64,000 bases of DNA from Streptomyces sp. NBC_01481 (GTDB lineage Bacteria > Actinomycetota > Actinomycetes > Streptomycetales > Streptomycetaceae). The notes under the pieces were generated by a model, which searched no databases, had not been told where the DNA came from, and was given only the letters and a program-made list of their open reading frames with translations. Numbering within the stretch: position 1 is the stretch's first letter; each line of letters starts with the position of its first letter. Made by a program: the position numbers and the translations under genes. Where the stretch lies: the NCBI RefSeq assembly GCF_026339995.1, contig NZ_JAPEPT010000001.1, forward strand, positions 570,501 through 634,500. Direction: 5' to 3'. Positions 61,544 to 64,000 of this stretch are shown here, in pieces.

Positions 61544-62483
61544 GGGGCAGTTTTTGGGATCTGGTCCCGAGGGCTGTCTCGAAGACGCCCGGGAGCGCCT
61601 TCAGGCGCGCGGCGACGGCGGCGGGGCCGGCGGGCTGGCGACGTACCAGAGACTGCGGGACCCGGTCCGGAGCACGGCCCCGATCGATCCCGCGGCGCGA
61701 AGCTGCCGCTCGGGGGGTCTCGGGCCGCGCGGTGGTGCGAATGCGGCTGGGTAGCGTTCGCAGCCTCCCGCACGGTGGTACGAAGTCGGGCTCGGCGGGC
61801 GCTCCGAGCCTCCCCCCGGGCACAAAGCTGCCGGTCCGCGCGTTCTCCCGGACTCCCACTCAGCGGTACGGAGTCGCGGCTGGGCGAGCTCTCCCGGCCT
61901 GCCGCCCCTGGCGTTGGGGTTCCGTCCCGCGAGCACTCTTCCGGTCTGCCGCCCCAGCCGGGCCCCGGCCTTCTGCCCCGGTGGCGCGCGGTCGCCGCGC
62001 CGCCGGGGGCTCACGTAACTGCGGCTCACCCCGCGGCGCGAAGCTGCCGCACCGGGGTCTGGGGGCGTCAGCCTTTACGCTCACCCCCGGGGGTCTGGGG
62101 GCCTGGGGGCCTGCCCCCAGTTTCGGGAAGGGTGGGGTGGGGGACCAACACACCCGCACCCCCACCCACGCCCAGTGTGAAACGCGACGATCACCCCATT
62201 TCGTCGGCATTCCGAGATTCCGCAAAAATAACTGCCCGCAGTCGTGCAACCCTTTCCCCGTGACGCGAGTCGTACCTGTCATCAAGGCTCCCGGGGGGAT
62301 CTGGGGGGATTCGGGGAGCCCTTGATGGAGGGGGAGTTCGACGGGGCCCGGTCGGTCGACCGGGCCCCCTTGGCCTGGCCGGGCACCAGCTGTCGCCGCA
62401 CCTGCCAGGACGCCGCCCGCCCGCCGGGCCGGAGTTGTCCACAGGCCGCCCGCACTGTCGGACCCCGGCTGTAGCGTCGGATC
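61544..62483. repeat. 940-bp gene-free, repeat-rich gap
   Basis: No gene is supported; open frames here have irregular codon use. CGCGGCGCGAAGCTGCCGC occurs perfectly at 61691-61709 and 62032-62050, each followed by a G-rich GGGGTCT phrase. G-runs GGGGG at 62089, 62097 and 62105 with 3-nt spacers, plus further runs, could form a G-quadruplex. CTGGGGGCC...GGCCTGCCCCCAG gives a hairpin near 62100-62120 that may end the upstream operon. The recD2 promoter must lie at the right side. Confidence 0.55.
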
Positions 62484-64000
62484 ATGTCCAATCTGGCAGT
62501 GCTCGAAGGGGTCCTCGAGCGGATCACGTACGCCAATGAGGAGAACGGCTACACGGTCGCCCGCGTCGACACCGGCCGCGGCGGTGGTGATCTCCTCACG
62601 GTGGTCGGCTCGCTGCTCGGCGCGCAGCCGGGCGAGTCCCTGCGTATGGAGGGCCGCTGGGGCTCCCATCCCCAGTACGGCAAGCAGTTCACCGTGGAGA
62701 ACTACACCACCGTCCTCCCGGCCACCATCCAGGGCATACGCCGCTACCTCGGCTCGGGCCTGATCAAGGGCATCGGCCCGAAAATCGCCGAGCGCATCGT
62801 CGATCACTTCGGCGTCGACACCCTCGACATCATCGAGCAGGAGCCGAAGAAGCTCATCGAGGTCCCCGGACTCGGCCCGAAGCGGACGAAGTTGATCGGC
62901 GCCGCCTGGGAGGAGCAGAAGGCCATCAAGGAGGTCATGATCTTCCTTCAGGGCGTCGGCGTCTCGACCTCCATCGCGGTGCGTATCTACAAGAAGTACG
63001 AGGACGCCTCGATCTCGGTCGTGAAGAACCAGCCGTACCGCCTGGCCGCCGACGTATGGGGCATCGGCTTCCTCACGGCCGACAGGATCGCGCAGGCGGT
63101 CGGCATTCCGCACGACAGCCCCGAGCGGGTCAAGGCGGGCCTGCAGTACGCCCTGTCGCAGTCCACCGACCAGGGGCACTGCTTCCTGCCCGAGGAGCAG
63201 CTGATCGCGGACGCGGTGAAGCTGCTCCAGGTGGACACCGGCCTTGTCATCGAGTGTCTCGCCGAACTCGCGGGCGACGAGGAGGGGGTCGTCCGCGAGC
63301 AGGTCCCGGCCCCCGACGGCGGCGAGGCGCTGACCGCGGTCTATCTCGTCCCCTTCCACCGCGCCGAGATCTCGCTCGCGGCTCAGCTGGGCCGTCTGCT
63401 GCGTACCGCCGAGGACCGGATGGCGGCTTTCCAGGACGTCGCGTGGGACAAGGCACTGGCCTGGCTGGCCGAGCGGACGGGCGCCGAGCTGGCGACCGAG
63501 CAGGAGCAGGCGGTCCGTCTCGCGCTCACCAGCAAGGTGGCCGTCCTCACCGGAGGCCCGGGCTGCGGCAAGTCGTTCACAGTCCGCTCCATCGTGGAGC
63601 TGGCCCGCGCCAAGAAGGCCAAGGTGGTGCTCGCGGCCCCGACAGGGCGCGCGGCCAAGCGTCTTGCCGAGCTCACCGGAGCCGAGGCCTCCACCGTGCA
63701 CCGGCTGCTTGAGCTCAAGCCGGGCGGGGACGCGGCGTACGACCGGGACCGGCCCCTGGACGCGGACCTGGTGGTGGTCGACGAGGCGTCGATGCTCGAT
63801 CTGCTGCTGGCCAACAAGCTGGTCAAGGCGGTCGCCCCCGGCGCGCATCTGCTGCTGGTGGGGGACGTAGACCAGCTGCCGAGCGTCGGCGCGGGCGAAG
63901 TGCTGCGCGATCTGCTCGCGGACGGCGGCCCGGTGCCCAGCGTCCGCCTCACCCGGATCTTCCGCCAGGCCCAGCAGTCGGGTGTCGTCACCAATGCCCA
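62484..64000 (+). CDS. RecD2-like helicase/AAA ATPase, 3' end outside window
   Basis: At least 505 residues from ATG 62484 (MSNLAVLEGVLERITYANEENGYTVARV), open to the window edge. An OB-like N-terminal part is followed by helix-hairpin-helix repeats (GLIKGIGPKIAERIVDHFG, LIEVPGLGPKRTKLIG). The SF1B helicase core has Walker A GGPGCGKSFT, Walker B VVVDEASMLD, GDVDQLPSVGAGEVL and the LTRIFRQAQQSGVV motif. This is a 5'-3' DNA helicase of the RecD2 type, acting without RecBC. The remaining motifs lie beyond the window. Confidence 0.93.
   Translation, partial: MSNLAVLEGVLERITYANEENGYTVARVDTGRGGGDLLTVVGSLLGAQPGESLRMEGRWGSHPQYGKQFTVENYTTVLPATIQGIRRYLGSGLIKGIGPKIAERIVDHFGVDTLDIIEQEPKKLIEVPGLGPKRTKLIGAAWEEQKAIKEVMIFLQGVGVSTSIAVRIYKKYEDASISVVKNQPYRLAADVWGIGFLTADRIAQAVGIPHDSPERVKAGLQYALSQSTDQGHCFLPEEQLIADAVKLLQVDTGLVIECLAELAGDEEGVVREQVPAPDGGEALTAVYLVPFHRAEISLAAQLGRLLRTAEDRMAAFQDVAWDKALAWLAERTGAELATEQEQAVRLALTSKVAVLTGGPGCGKSFTVRSIVELARAKKAKVVLAAPTGRAAKRLAELTGAEASTVHRLLELKPGGDAAYDRDRPLDADLVVVDEASMLDLLLANKLVKAVAPGAHLLLVGDVDQLPSVGAGEVLRDLLADGGPVPSVRLTRIFRQAQQSGVVTNA

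Noticed and set aside
61464..61859. A minus-strand frame of about 130 codons in the gap after the isomerase gene
   Set aside because: It overlaps the isomerase end, is Pro/Arg-rich without regular codon bias, and spans one copy of the direct repeat.
1..64000. CRISPR arrays, rRNA genes or complete prophage
   Set aside because: No spaced direct-repeat arrays, rRNA-like segments or phage structural genes were seen on either strand.

Overview
This is a high-GC actinobacterial chromosome segment that I assign to Streptomyces. The grounds are a full-length AdpA with its in-frame TTA (bldA) codon next to orn, a complete desferrioxamine locus (desABCD plus desEF) with iron boxes, a DasR-type dre site, and pervasive GTG starts with 4-bp stop/start overlaps. 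Most of the window is core chromosome. The accessory parts are an integrase remnant at a tRNA-His, two copies of a small inverted-repeat element, a toxin-antitoxin pair, and a TnpB element.

Layout. 1-1041: a truncated membrane gene, a decayed integrase and tRNA-His(GTG). 1155-4036: orn, a miniature inverted-repeat element, adpA with candidate AdpA sites upstream, and a small membrane protein. 4345-10653: a universal stress protein, a GPR1/FUN34/YaaH-family membrane protein, glmS, two small conserved genes, and a secreted GH20 hexosaminidase behind a dre-like site. 10713-17729: desD-desC-desB-desA and desF-desE, each unit behind its own iron box. 17851-24282: a leucine/isovalerate degradation operon (accD1-accC1-hmgL-acdH) diverging from a TetR gene, with two operator copies between them. 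24380-29055: small membrane proteins, a phosphatase-family protein, a HigBA-like pair whose toxin gene carries a TTA codon, a TesB thioesterase and an acyl-CoA dehydrogenase.

29169-34943: a PucR regulator diverging from a symporter, a ureohydrolase and a ThDP enzyme, which together suggest catabolism of guanidino compounds. 35437-47765: a MurE paralogue, secreted enzymes (phytase-like esterase, beta-lactamase-fold protein, S37 peptidase, GH3 glucosaminidase), a fused double ABC exporter, and the second inverted-repeat element. 48155-51718: LysR and EamA genes, then a MarR-GNAT fusion with a sugar-phosphate isomerase; the EamA and isomerase genes overlap tail to tail.

51976-55673: a TerD domain fused to a PD-(D/E)XK nuclease-like domain with a TTA codon, followed by a GntR/HATPase divergent pair with three TCTAGA-type operators. 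55720-61543: a LacI-controlled sugar-metabolism operon (oxidoreductase, DUF993 aldolase, isomerase) interrupted by a TnpB element that also carries a ribbon-helix-helix gene. Removing that element restores a GTGA stop/start overlap. 61544-62483 is a repeat-rich gap, and a RecD2-like helicase runs off the right end.

The two observations I rate highest are the TerD-nuclease fusion and the precisely bounded TnpB/RHH element. All functional calls come from reading the sequence; no database search was run.
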